Below are positions 10,621-23,549 of a DNA stretch of 64,000 bases, in pieces. Under the pieces are notes generated by a model. The model worked only from the letters and a program-made list of their open reading frames with translations, made no database searches and was not told the DNA's origin. The translations under genes and the position numbers were made by a program. The stretch covers positions 1 through 64,000 of the forward strand of contig CAUYLG010071305.1 of the NCBI GenBank assembly GCA_963573385.1. Reading direction: 5' to 3'. Origin of the DNA: Cacajao melanocephalus. Its lineage: Eukaryota; Chordata; Mammalia; Primates; Pitheciidae. Position 1 is the stretch's first letter, and each line of letters opens with the position of its first letter.

Positions 10621-12489
10621 CATTTCTTATATAATAGAGAACTTACCTTGGCAAATTCTCAAAAAAGGAATTGAGAATTTGACAATATGGTACTTTGCAG
10701 ATCCACTGAAGCCAACCTTAAAACTTTGCCAAAGGATCAAACAAGAAATTATAAAGTATTAGAACTGGAATATAATATCAAAAATAGGGAAATTTAAAAA
10801 GATTAGGAAAGGAAGGCCAAGTAAGAGTCAATGAAATACCACCCAGAGAAATGGCTTAAGATGTGTTACTGTTGACAGCCTGTTCATATGCGCCTGTTGA
10901 GAAGAAGTGTGGATTAGACATTCAAATTTAAACATCAAGGGGCAGATAAAAACTACAACTATCTAAAATATTGGTCCTATCCCATTCTCAGGTGGAAAGA
11001 AAATCTTTTCTCAGTTCTAGAGCATTAAGGAGTAGGATATGGAGCTCTGTGACTGTTCTTTGCCTATTCCCTTCCCATTATAACAGAACCTCAACCTGGC
11101 CATGTTATCAGTGGGTGGCTGCTATTTTTCGCAGGGTCTCAGGGTGGAAGACAAGGTTTTCATGGAGTTACCCAGAGCTGGAGCAAGTAGGGTGTCAAGG
11201 TGGCACAAAAGAGGAATAGAAGAGAGAATGAGTTCACATCACTTTACACATTTGTAAATGTGTAAATTTTACATGAAAAATGAAATGAAATAAATTTTAC
11301 ATGGAAAATCCAGGAATGTCATGACTTCTGTGACCCTGAATGGCTCTATGTATTAGTCTTTCAATTTTGAAAGGGAGCAAATTTTGTGAACTGAAAATAC
11401 ACATCTTCTCCCAGTTCTTGGAATTGATCATTAATGTTACACTGTTCTTCAGTCTCTATACCAGTATTTCTGAAGCTGTCCTAAGTAATTCCTCTAAGTG
11501 CTATCTCGCTGGAGTGGTATTGGTACAGCAAAGTAGCAAAGGAAGAAATACTATCTGGGAACACAAAATTATTTTTTACAAATTTCTCAATGGCATGTTA
11601 GTTCTACCAGTCATATCATCAGTAGACTATATAGAAACCGAGGTACTCTAGAGTACAGTACTTACGCTCTGTAGCTGCTATACATGCAGTACAGGGTGTG
11701 ATGTGTAATATTTGAATAATGCTTTTCAGAACTACACTGTAATCTCAAGGTCATGATGAGAAATCACACATTTGAATAATCCACAAATGAAGACGTTGTG
11801 TGAGATTCAAAAATACAGTGCTTTCTAGTTAAAATGGGAGATTAGTGAAGATAATGTAAGGTCCATCATTTAAATAACAGAAAAGTATTGTGGCTATTGG
11901 AGATTCCCTGTGTTGTTATTAAGAGTTTTGAAGTACAGAGTAGTGTTCCAGGCCTTGGAGCCTAGCCACAGGTTTCACAGGTGCATCTCCACCCAGAAAT
12001 GACTGAAGCTTCCACAGCTAATCTCAACAAAGAGTTTACATGGATGGTAATGTGATTCTGTATATATGTCCTTGTGCATATACGCATGTGTGTGTACCTT
12101 TTTTTCTTTTTGCTTGACTGTGCTATTTCTGTCACTTGCAATTTAAATATTCCTAACACATAGAAAAATCCAAAGAAAAAGTTTGTGATCCTTTATGTTT
12201 ATGGTATATTATAACTACAGAGACCCTGTGCTTTTACTGGCTTAGAATCATCCTGACCTAATATTAGAGTTAATGTTATGAAATCAAAAGGGTAAGATTC
12301 CTGGCTAACATACCATGTAACACAGCAGACAAACTAGTTTTAATTTAGCTTTGGCCCTTACAAACTTTGTGCCCTAGAGCAAGTTACATCTCGCTTAGCT
12401 TTTTTCATTTTAAAGTGGTCATATCTGCATGGCTGTTCGTACATGTTATATAACACATCCTATTCCAGATCTACCACGAGTTGCGCTCT
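10621..12489. other. Intergenic sequence upstream of SMIM10L1
   Basis: I see no gene or confidently named repeat. There are small open frames at 10971-11219 and 11340-11651 (plus) without codon character or family resemblance, and a short pyrimidine/TG-rich patch near 12080-12115. GC content rises sharply after 12480. Confidence 0.5.
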
Positions 12490-12650
12490 AAATGGTAAAT
12501 GCCACTGTGAGAAGCAGACAGGAAGAGGCGGAGCGCCAGCGGCGCCTAGAGCCGGCACTCCTCACTGGACAGAGCGGCGGCAGCGACAAGCTTAGTTGTG
12601 AGACCGGAGGCCGCTTTGCCCACCGTCCCGCCGGTCCCGGCCGTAGCTAG

Positions 12651-12920
<270 letters not shown>

Positions 12921-12953
12921 ACCCGTGACTAAGCTAACGGCCTCCGGGGCCAG

Positions 12954-12966
12954 CAAGATGGCCGAC
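12954..12966 (+). promoter_or_regulatory. YY1-like element (CAAGATGGCCGAC)
   Basis: The motif is one base from the classic YY1 core CAAGATGGCGGC, in plus orientation, 34 bp after the SMIM10L1 stop codon and still within the CpG island. YY1 elements of this form usually sit just downstream of a transcription start, which would suggest a start at about 12930-12950. Sequence alone cannot prove use. Confidence 0.45.
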
Positions 12967-13016
12967 CTCTAGGGTCCTTTGCGGCGCGGCGGAGCAGCGG
13001 ATAGCGAGCCCCACAG

Positions 13017-13026
13017 TCTCGCGAGA
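13017..13026. promoter_or_regulatory. TCTCGCGAGA palindrome (BANP-type CGCG element)
   Basis: A perfect 10-bp palindrome that matches the known CGCG promoter element bound by BANP. It is usually found near transcription starts of CpG-island promoters. Here it lies 97 bp after the SMIM10L1 stop codon and about 50 bp beyond the YY1-like site. Confidence 0.6.
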
Positions 13027-13090
13027 GTGCTCGGGCGCTCTTCGTGGCTGCGCTCTTCGCTACTAGCGGAGCTCCTCCCGGGGGCGCTGG

Positions 13091-14301
13091 GAGCCTTCAG
13101 TTCCTAGAAAGAGAAAATACGCGATTCCGGAAACAGAGAACTGCAGTTAAGACCCTCGAAAAGATCTAAGAAAGCATGCATCCTTAAACACCTGACGAAT
13201 TTCAGGACGTGACAAAGCACAGAGGGTGCATTATTTCCAAACAAAAGGGTAAAATTTTCAGGAAAAAGAAAATCAGTAAACCGGGAATATTGGATTGGAT
13301 TGTAAGCAAGATTTGAAATACGAAGCTGAAGGTATTAAAGCTGTGATATAGTAGGCACATATTTCTTCATCCCACAAGAGAAAACAATAGTAATCAGAAA
13401 CTTTAAGTGAAAAAAAGCAAAACTGCGCAAGAAAAACATCCTCCAAGTACCGGACATAAAATGCTGCAAGCTTTTGAACTAATGGGGAGAGTGTAAGAAA
13501 ATGGGCTCTATTTCAGTGCTCTTATGGCAGGTCGGGGATCGAGACTTGGAGCCTCAGAAAAGGAAATCCCGTAGTAGCACGAAGCTTGGCTATTCAGTGA
13601 ATAACATTTAAATAATAGTAAAATACAAATGCTGTTTATGGTTTTTATTGTTTAAGGGTGTATCTAATTATGGTTACAAAGTGGAATGCAAATGTTATCC
13701 ATCATGTTTTAAAAATACAGACGGAAATACAAGTGAGAATGTTGAAGAAGGGCGGGAGAGATAATGGAATAGTAGTAATGTCCTTATAAAGTGGGAAATT
13801 GAAGGATACGGTCTGTTGTTGAGTGGGGAAGGACATTTTTATTACAAGGTAGCCATAAAATTTCTAAAATAGTAATATACCTATATTAAAGAGGGAGAGT
13901 GGTAGGAGAGAACAGTATGAAGTCAACAGGAAATGCCTAAAGATGGATACCTCAGGTAAAATATTTTAAAAAATAAAAAATTAACAGAGTACCTGGTGTA
14001 TTTGAATACAGCCTAGAGAGCTTTCATTTTCCAGAGAGTGGGGGGATAAATAGTAATCTGCGTATTTTTCAAAATTAAGAAAACAAAACATGTAATTTTG
14101 AACCCTGGAAAAAATAAAAATCCAAAAACGACACTGCGTACTTCAACTGTGAACAATACTAGTCATGTAAAGTCAGTCGTAATTATGTAAATACTGCATA
14201 CTGATTTTACAATTAGTGATTCTATAACACTGGGAGGATGAGAGAGAAGAGAGATGTGTGTGTAATGGTGGTGAGCCAATCAAGACCTGATATAGAAAAC
14301 T
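13091..14301. other. SMIM10L1 downstream / possible 3' UTR
   Basis: Sequence following the CpG island in the direction of SMIM10L1 transcription. It contains no long open frame and no repeat I can name. It could be 3' UTR. Candidate AATAAA signals occur (for example near 13971), but I cannot choose one. Confidence 0.35.
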
Positions 14302-14488
14302 GCAGAAAAAGAAGTATACACACTTTTTTTTTTTTCAGATAAGAAAACTATAATAAGAAACCACTAAGAGTGGTAAAGTTTTAAATCAAGGTCTACGCAG
14401 AAAAAGTAGTATACACATGTTTTTTTCTGGGGAAAAAAAAAGAAAACTAAATAAGAAACCACCAAGAGAGGTAAAGTTTTAAACTAGT
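14302..14488 (+). repeat. Two-copy tandem duplication of about 95 bp
   Basis: Copy 1 starts 'gcagaaaaagaagtatacac' at 14302. Copy 2 starts 'gcagaaaaagtagtatacac' at 14397. Both continue through 'ataagaaaccac', 'aagag(t/a)ggtaaagttttaaa', then diverge after about 14488. The copies differ mainly in the length of a T run and a few substitutions. This is a local duplication rather than a dispersed repeat. Confidence 0.85.
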
Positions 14489-15216
14489 TGCAGTGTTCCG
14501 TATTCCACTCACTGTGTCCAGCAGTGATCTATCACTTTAAATAATAAGCATCTTGCCCCCTCCAACGCTATGTCTGGCCTTGGGTAATTGTTCTTTCTAG
14601 GCTTTATTCCTTGTCTCCAGCCAAACTCCATTTGGGCACATTCTCCTATATGCCTTTTCTACCCTTTTCTGCCTGAAGATACTCTGTATTTTAAAACTAA
14701 GCTTAGATGGCACTTTTTCTATTCAATTTTTCCTGGTTTGCACTGACCATATAGGAGCTCACTTCTTTTAATCCGTAAAGCCATTTTCATAGGTTGCCTT
14801 ATTTTTCCCTAATTGTGCATCACTTATCTATTTTGTTTTATTTACCCAAGACAGGTTTCCTAGACTCTGATAAGCCAAAATATTTTAGTCTAAAATATCA
14901 GAAGTGTAGTTTAATCAATGAAATAGGAATACCAAGGGATTTAGAATAGTGGACATCACTGTTCCCCAGAGGCACTAATGTCCCAATTTGTAACACAAAA
15001 GACTGTCCACGCTTAATCCTGAAATGGTGATAGAGCAGGATGCTCCATTTGAGTGGCTACATGAACATATTCCTACAACTTTTTTCCTCACATCAGTCTT
15101 TTGTTAAACTGAAGAAACCAACTTTATATTTATCATATCCTCCAACAGAATTGGGAGCTCTGTGAGGGAAGACAATATATCCTATTCCATTTCATACTCT
15201 GTAGTACCAGTAACAG

Positions 15217-15440
15217 TATGTGTGTGTGTGTGTATGTGTACATATATATATGTGTGTATGTGTACATATGTGTATATATGTGTGTATGTGTACATATATA
15301 TGTGTGTATATATATGTACACATACACACATATAAATGTAACTATATGTGTACAGTTAGTATTTACTATATATATATATACAGTTACTACTTGAATTTAC
15401 TTCCTAATATATATGTTTATATATTATATATTGGGAAGTA
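15217..15440. repeat. (TG)n/(TA)n compound microsatellite
   Basis: Alternating TG and TATA tracts (tgtgtgtgtgtgtatgtg, tacatatatatatgtgtgta and so on), with a TA run near 15367-15380 and diverged TA-rich sequence up to 15440. The long open frames on both strands here are translations of the dinucleotide repeat and are not genes. Confidence 0.95.
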
Positions 15441-15629
15441 AATATGGTTTATCATTTGGTTTATCATTTATTCATAATTACTCTTAGTTCTTGAGGTATA
15501 CTTTGCCTCCTACATGATGCAATTCAATGAAATTTCCAGGGGACAAAACAAGATTTTTGACATGAATAAACTACTTATTGTTATAATTCACAAATGAGTT
15601 TATTCTTCCTGGCACACTTCCAGGTAATA

Positions 15630-15735
15630 TCCATTAGGCCAAGGATTTTGTTTGTTCACTGCTCTATCCCCAAGCCTAGAGCATTGCCCAGTACAAAATA
15701 GCTAATAAATATTTTTGAATGGCTAGATGAGTGGC
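15630..15735 (+). mobile_element. L2 3' end fragment
   Basis: Matches the L2 terminal wording: 'gttcactgctctatcccca', 'cctagagcattgcccagtac', then 'ctaataaatatttttgaatg'. It is old and without coding potential. The preceding 14489-15216 contains no gene I can support, though 14570-14760 is faintly LINE-like. Confidence 0.75.
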
Positions 15736-16179
15736 CATTTGTTTGGTATGCTCTACACAGTCAGCAGTCAATAAAGGAAACAGATATATTTGTTCCTGAT
15801 AATAAGATCATTCCCTTTATTGCCCATAAATTGGGCTTTTTCAGACCATCATACACACTGATAGATCCAGAGATCCCTCAAGCATGAAGAAGCAGAGAGG
15901 TAGGTAGTATAATTATTATCAATAAAGGTAAAACTTAATAAATTTAGCTGGCAAAAAAAAATACTGGGAAAAGATGTGTTACAGCTTATTTTAACTACAA
16001 AAGGAAAATAGTGAACATAGCAACATGTAACCTAAGGGATGGGGAAAAGTTGTTTTTTTTTTAACTCTGGGTAAAAATACATGTGATGAATTGACAAACA
16101 GCATATCATTAGTATCAGCATCATTTTAAAAATATATTGAGTTTTTAATTCCAGTAACTATGAAAAATTATTTATAGAC

Positions 16180-16325
16180 ATGAGCTCCATAATTCTCACA
16201 TATACCCTGTGAGGAAAACATTTTTATCATTTTTCAGAGAAGCAAACTGGAATTTAGAGAGAAGATAAGTAACTTCCTAAGGTCATGGTAACCAGCCAGA
16301 CCTCAAATGACTCTCCAGTAATCCC
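16180..16325 (+). mobile_element. MIR fragment
   Basis: Core MIR-like wording: 'ttatcatttttcagagaagc', 'agataagtaacttcctaagg'. It is the 3' half of the element and old. Confidence 0.6.
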
Positions 16326-16500
16326 TAAATACATATTTCATAAGGAGTTCAATTTCCTTAAATATGTAGATAATTACATATAATCCTGTTTCTCAAATTT
16401 CTGGACAGAAATATTATCTGGGAAATAGTGATTTTTTTAACGTAACTATTGAGGGCCTTTCATACTAAAATATAAATATTTAACGTGATTTCATATGTAA

Positions 16501-17334
<834 letters not shown>

Positions 17335-17383
17335 TTACTTGGGTTACCTTGAGTGTGGGATTCTTCTTGCAGTTTTAATATTT

Positions 17384-17754
17384 GTGCTATGGTCTGAATC
17401 TGTCCCAGATAAATTCATATATTGGCATTCTAAATCCAAAGTGATGATCATAGGAGATGGGGCCTTTGGGAGGTGATCAGGTCATAAATATGGAACCCTC
17501 ATGAATAGGATTAGTGCACTTATAAGGGAGATCCCAAAATAATTCCCTTACCTGTTTTGCCATGTGAGATTATAGGGAAAAGCCATCTATGAACAAGGAA
17601 ATGAGCCCTCACCAGAAAGCAAATTTGTGAATGCCTGGATTTTGGGCTTTCCAGCCTCTAGAACTGTAAGAAATAAATTTTTGCTGTTTATAAGAAAACA
17701 TACCATTTTATGGTATTTTATATATATACATATACACACACACATATATATATA

Positions 17755-17809
<55 letters not shown>

Positions 17810-17829
17810 GCCTGAACAAACTAAAACAA
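17384..17829 (+). mobile_element. MLT1-type MaLR LTR with expanded TA repeat
   Basis: A sense LTR starting 'gctatggtctgaatctgtcc', with 'ggggcctttgggaggtgatc', 'ctagaactgtaagaaataaa' (polyadenylation signal) and the end 'cagcctgaacaaactaaaac'. It resembles MLT1B. A TA-rich microsatellite (17717-17806) interrupts it a few bases before the 3' end, so the repeat arose in the LTR's own 'atggtatttt' stretch. Confidence 0.8.
17717..17806. repeat. (TA)n/(CA)n microsatellite
   Basis: Nearly pure TA with short CACACA and TATG inserts, inside the MLT1 LTR end. It is likely to vary in length between individuals. Confidence 0.95.
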
Positions 17830-18325
17830 TAGAATTTGCTCAGCAGGATTACCACCAGGTCAGGTGATGAATCTTTTCAAATTTTAAGTAAACCTCCCCC
17901 ACCCCTATTCCCCACGAATATAAATTTCAGCAATCACAACTAAAAGACCCAAGGACATTCCCAAGAGCCTACTACACATGAAAAGAAGAAACTATGGAAG
18001 TCTTAGTAGATTAATTGCAGGACATCCCTGCCAGTTTCTATCCTGATTAGGGATCTGCAATGAACATTTCAAAATCTTGATCATCTTCATGGCTTTCAAC
18101 ACCAAGCATATTGACTTAGCTACTGTAAAATAGTGGAATGCATCAATGAACAATAAAGAGAAATGCAGATCATATTATTAGTGAGGGAAGTTGGGTATAA
18201 CTTTTCATCAACCAAAAAGAGGGAGGAAAACAGCCAAAAAAATGAAATACTGTAACTAGAATGTCTCAGCTCGAAGATCATTGGCAGAGAATTACAGATA
18301 TGTTCAACAGATTAAAAAAAAAAAA

Positions 18326-18398
18326 ACAGTGAGCTGTGAGCATGCCACTGCACTCCAGCCAGGGCAGCAGAGCAAGACCCTGTCTCAAGAAACAAAAA
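18326..18398 (+). mobile_element. Alu right-arm fragment
   Basis: Only the last part of an Alu is present ('gtgagctgtgagcatgccac', 'ctccagccagggcagcagag'), preceded by an A run. Confidence 0.8.
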
Positions 18399-19556
18399 GC
18401 CAAAGATAACGAAAAAAAAATACCTGTTGTTCAAGAGATCATTTTCACTTCTTAATTGGGTTTTGAAAACTGTGCAAGTATCACAAACTGAAGTGAAAAA
18501 GGAAAATAATAGAAGCTTCAAAGTTCAGGAGCAAAGTTATATCTATATAAAAGTAAAACTAAATTATTTCCAGAACTGATTTATTTATTAAACATGGGGC
18601 TAAGGAATAGGGGTGGCAATATACAAGTCAGGATAATGCCTTTGTCTTCTTAAGCTGCATCTATATTGGTGCCCCTCAAAATAGATAAAATTGAAAATCG
18701 TTTGTCTATCACCTGAGATTTCTTCTACAAATAACCTTCCCAAAAAACATTGCCTAACTTTTTTTCTGAATTGATCAAACCAACCATCTGATCAGTTTTC
18801 TAAATGAAGATTTATTCTTGGCAATAATCTAGTTCAGGGCCTAGGTCATTGCACATAGCATTAAGCAATGTTACAGATGAGTAGACTGGAAGTATGGGTT
18901 TTGCAGACGGCCTTCTTGTTTCTGTATTTTAATTAAGGAAATCCTTGGCTCAAAGGACATGAGATTAAGAGCAGCAGCAAACCATGTGAACCATCAGAGA
19001 TTCTACAGAGACTATCACATCCTCTAAAATATGTACTGATCCACGCATATTTCACTGGGATGTTTTCTTTCAGTAAAGCTTAAGACAACGTGGCTTGCAC
19101 ATCCTGAAATATCTTCTCATCTTAAGTTCTAGACCTAAGGGAGGGCTCAGGCATAAGCTGTTTTTGGCATTAGAAATAGGTTATTCAGCTTATTGGCAAC
19201 TTTTCTATAAATCAAGGTATGACCAAACTGGAGAAAAAAAAAAAAACTCTCATGACTTCAAGACTATAAAAAGTGTTGGGGAAACAATTGGCAAAAAAAA
19301 AAAAAAAAAAAATGACAACCATTTTCTTTTCCCAATTATTTGTTCCCAGGATACAGTTCTCCAGATTGCCTGAAACTAGCTTCAGATCAAAGAGTCATGG
19401 TTTTCTTGGATCGTGGCTTGCATCTCCCATGCAGGCTTTTCTTATGGAAACAGTGGTGCAGAGGTTAATCTCAAAATGCCATTGTAATATGGAGAATGCA
19501 ACAGAGTAGTAGTCACAGTCCCAGACTGTCTCCCAGCATTTAATAGTCATTTTCCG
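18399..19556. other. Intergenic sequence with A-rich runs
   Basis: No gene seen. Poly-A runs at about 19233-19245 and 19293-19312 produce spurious lysine-rich frames. No named repeat is recognised. Confidence 0.5.
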
Positions 19557-19866
<310 letters not shown>

Positions 19867-20887
19867 TTTAGTATTTATATTCTTAGCATCTTCTAATTAA
19901 TACAAAGTATCTTTAACTTGTTTACTGAAAGGAGTAATTCTAAACCAAATTATCTTCACTATCTGAACCTAATTATAGCCAGTGTGATTTTAATGTTGCC
20001 CTTTCTACAGCAAGATAATGTCCATGATAATCATTACAAAATGTATTATACAGTATCTAACAATGAATGAAGTTTTAAAAACCTAAATGTCTGTATAGGC
20101 CTGGACATACATATATCATCATCATCACCATCATCAATACATCAGAGCACCACACAGTACAGTTTCCTGGAGTAAGAGCACATTTTACAAAGACTTATGG
20201 TTCTTACATTTTTCCTAGCATCTACTACTCCATCATTGTAAACATACTTACAATCGATATATTTTCAACATTTAATTTCTACAGTTACTTTTTTGGTTGC
20301 TTCTATCATTGAAAAAGTATGGCAATTGTAAAACCTAATAAAGATATATTGATAGTTTTTAAATATCTTTTCAATTATAGTCTCTACAGCTTACCATTTA
20401 TAGACTATTGTATTCAAAATTGTAATATCATTAGCAAGCATAATTTTACTACTTGCTGGTCTTAAGATTATGTATTATATACATTTTTAGTTACTTTAAG
20501 TTATTTTATTTTAAAAGTTAGCCTAGAACTATACACAAATACAAACCTGTCTAAAATTTATGCAAATATGTGACATTCTCTTATAAATTTCCTTTATGTT
20601 CTTATCCTTAGGGGTTAATTGGTTGTATTAGTTTTCTCTGATGTGGCATAGGGTATTTATGATATGACAAAAGTATATCATTACACATGGGCACACGCAT
20701 AGAGACCCTGTGTCAAGGTGTGGTTTTGATCCTATAAAGTAAAAATATAAGTATCATTATGGACACAGGGATAAGTGTTCAGCTTCTTTTTATAAATTCA
20801 ATTGATTTTGCACTTATCCTACAAAGGTAGGATAGCTTGGATTCCTAGCTGGAGTCCTAATGAGAGAATGCTCTTTTGCTTTAAAAG

Positions 20888-20928
<41 letters not shown>

Positions 20929-21386
20929 TGAGATTATATGCTTTAAATATTTTTAGTTCTTAATGTCTTTCATTTAGTGTTATAAAAATATTCCACCTAC
21001 TTCAGCTTGGAGTAGGCATTAGGTTCTAATGGTATTTAGAACCATTTCCAAATACTGCTGGTTTTTTTTCTCACATATGAATGGAATCATACATTTGCCC
21101 GCACATATAAAATTAATACATGTTTCATTATATATTTTAAATTTATATCAAGTCACAAATATTGCCTTGTTACTAGCAAATATTAAAATGACAATGACAC
21201 TTTTTTTAAAATCCAGTATTACATTGGCTGACTTTATGAGTAAATTATTCCTTTATAGGCAATTCTAGGGAAATTTTGTGATGCCCAATTATACCTTAAA
21301 AGAATCTGGGTGACACACAGATGCTAAAATACATCTTCAATGTTTTCTCATTAATTCCCCTGGAATTTAGAAAAATCTGGAAAAGT
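19867..21386. other. AT-rich intergenic sequence
   Basis: No gene seen. It contains a short (ATC)n run near 20117-20140 and a TA repeat at 20888-20924. Parts of 20200-21300 may be very old L1 but I cannot support a call. It ends at the 3' end of TAS2R pseudogene P2. Confidence 0.5.
20888..20924. repeat. (TA)18 microsatellite
   Basis: An uninterrupted TA run. Confidence 0.95.
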
Positions 21387-22329
21387 CTACAACACTGAAG
21401 GATTCACTCTTTTTAGGTGGCACTTAAGATGCCACGATAGTCTCACAGCAGTCTGTCTCAGCTTGCCATTTTCCAAAATTAGGACAAATGAGTGATTTAA
21501 AGGAAAAATAGTTGATGCTAACAAGATGAAGAAATTGACCTGCTATTTCTGCTATACAAGGAAAATCCAACCTGTTAGTAGGAGAGAACAAAAGTGAACC
21601 AAAAAGAAGAGAAGGAAAGACACCATCATTTTCATTTTCATGGCCCTCGTATGGGCCTTCATTCTGAGGTCCCTCATGCCCAAGGTGTTGAGCTGCAAAT
21701 TCCTGATATGTCTCATCAAGGACAGAATTAAAAGAAGCAGTGAGGTCAGGGACGGAAGAAAGGAAATTAAGTAGATCAAACTGACAGGAATCCAGAAGTT
21801 ACAATATTGAATTTTATTTATATCTAAAGACCAAGTTGAGTTTCTTTCATATGTTGTGTAGATGTTAATCCGTAAGTCACTAAGTCCACCTGTTAATGCA
21901 AGGTTGAAAACAGTAAGAACAAAGACCCCAGTGGGAGTACAAGTAGCACTCTGCTAATTCTCCATCTTAGCCAGATGAAGCAAGGGTGGGAGAAATTGGC
22001 TATTTTAAAGAAGTAAAAAACACTAAGGCAGCAAGCCAAGTAACTAAGTGATTGTTCAGTGCCCCAAAAATACAAATAAATTTTATTAGTTTATTGAAGG
22101 CATAGAGATGTGGCCATAACGCTATTACAAATGAATCAAACAGTATTATCCAAAGTTGACTGATTCTGGAGATAGCAAGGCTGGTGAGGATGCAGTTGGC
22201 TGGTAAGATCTTTTGACTCCTCACCCAGTCAATGCAGTCAACTAGCACAACGAACACATTCCGTAGAATTCAGATTATGAATTCTCCCATCATCACTATC
22301 AGAAAGGTGCTTTCAATTCCAGATGGCAT
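21387..22329 (-). pseudogene. TAS2R bitter receptor pseudogene P2, near full length
   Basis: A TAS2R gene copy of 943 bp (intact TAS2R42 here is 945), broken at several points. ATG is at 22327-22329. Family landmarks in order are TM1 'TFLIVMMGEFII', TM2 'ILTSLAISRISQLW', the region before TM3 'NNHLVTWLAA', and, after a frameshift near 22020-22050, 'FKIANFSHPCFIWLRWRI'. Next come the TM5/inner-loop segment 'LMRHIRNLQLNTLGMRD' and the C-terminal 'GKLRQTAVRLSWHLK', ending at TAG 21387-21389. The first lesion is TGA at codon 20 (22270-22272). Further stops lie in the second outer loop and between TM6 and TM7 (near 21545-21560). The lesions exclude a working receptor. It is closely related to TAS2R42, 7.8 kb away on the same strand. 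I cannot match it to a named human pseudogene. Confidence 0.92.
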
Positions 22330-22689
22330 TTCTGTAGAAGCAAATCCAGAAACATAATACTATGTTTCACCGATAACTTTGCTGTCAAAAGGTTGCAGAA
22401 TAATATCCAACTTGATGATTTTCAGATTAAAATGTTCAAAGTAACTCAAAATGATCTTCTGTTTGATAACATCTCATTTATCTTCACAAAAGATCTGTTT
22501 TTTAGTATTCATCTCAGTATTGGGCCTGAAATATGTGCCAAGAGATCCAGTCTCACATATCTTAATTTAAAAAATAGCATTATTTTCATTCAGCTACTGG
22601 CTTCCAAATTAAATAGTGGATGTAGTAAATGTGCCCACTCATCATCAGCACTGGCAGCAATTTCCCACTAGTGAGGACACCTAGAAGGG

Positions 22690-22785
22690 TGAAGTCAAGT
22701 ACACAAATATCAAACAGATTTCTTCACACTGATTTGTAATTTCCTCTTCAACTGAAAGTCAATACCATTTGGATTTGAACATCTT
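22690..22785 (-). promoter_or_regulatory. TAS2R-type upstream block of P2 (degraded octamer)
   Basis: Aligns with the flanks of TAS2R42 and P1: shared 'gaagtcaagta', 'acactgattt', 'tttggat'. The octamer position (22701-22708) reads ACACAAAT instead of ATGCAAAT (plus strand), so it has two mismatches. The CCAAT position (22729-22736) reads CAAATCAG on the minus strand, as in P1. The block is 372 bp upstream of the P2 ATG. Confidence 0.55.
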
Positions 22786-23452
22786 AATTGTAAAAGAATT
22801 ATCAAAAAATAACCTCTATAATATATGTGTTATTCATTCGTTTCATTAAATAAACTACATCATATTTCAGATTCTACTTTGGATGAATTAAGTGTAATAA
22901 AAAGAAGAAGCATTAAAAAGCTCAGGGTAGTGAAAATAAAAGCAACATTAAATGTGCTTTTACTATTAAATGTGACCAAAGTTTGATCAAAATGCAATTA
23001 TAGCACAGTGGAGGATATTATAAAATCCATGGTCAATAACTAATTCTAATTTCATGAAGACAATGACAGTTGGCTTGGGTCCTAAAGCTTTTAGGATTTC
23101 TTGAAGAAACAGATTAAAAAGGGAGATGATTTTACAGAAACATGTAAAAGAATATTCAAAGAAACCAAAATTATTCCTCTATCTGAGCTATTTTACTGAA
23201 CTTTGAGCTTGGTTTCCAATGCTTTCCTGGCTATTTGATTCTGAATAAGCTCTTATCAACTGAAATGAATTTTAAAAAGTAAGAAAATAGATGGAAAATA
23301 GCAAAAGAAATGTAAGATGGAGAATAGGAGGGAGATTCTCCTTTTCATTAATTCTTCCTTTGGTAAAATTCTTTGTCTCATAAAAATGTATTCACAATAA
23401 AATATATTTTAAATTATTATGTATTTGAATTATTTTGTAACTCTAATACAAT
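22786..23452. other. AT-rich intergenic sequence
   Basis: I see no gene, RNA gene or named repeat in this stretch. Confidence 0.5.
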
Positions 23453-23530
23453 GGTTTTTAACCTTGACTGCACATTGGAATTAACTTGGGAGCTTTAAAA
23501 AGACGTATTGATGCCTGTGGGCCACCCCCA
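23453..23530 (+). mobile_element. MER5A-like DNA transposon fragment
   Basis: Wording typical of MER5A: 'aaccttgactgcacattgga', 'cttgggagctttaaaaagac', 'gatgcctgtgggccacccc'. It is truncated by a poly-T run at 23536-23549. Confidence 0.7.
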
Positions 23531-23549
23531 CGGATTTTTTTTTTTTTTT

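Noticed and set aside
15133..15441. Two open frames rich in Tyr/Ile/Thr/His and Cys/Val on opposite strands
   Set aside because: They are translations of the TG/TA microsatellite.
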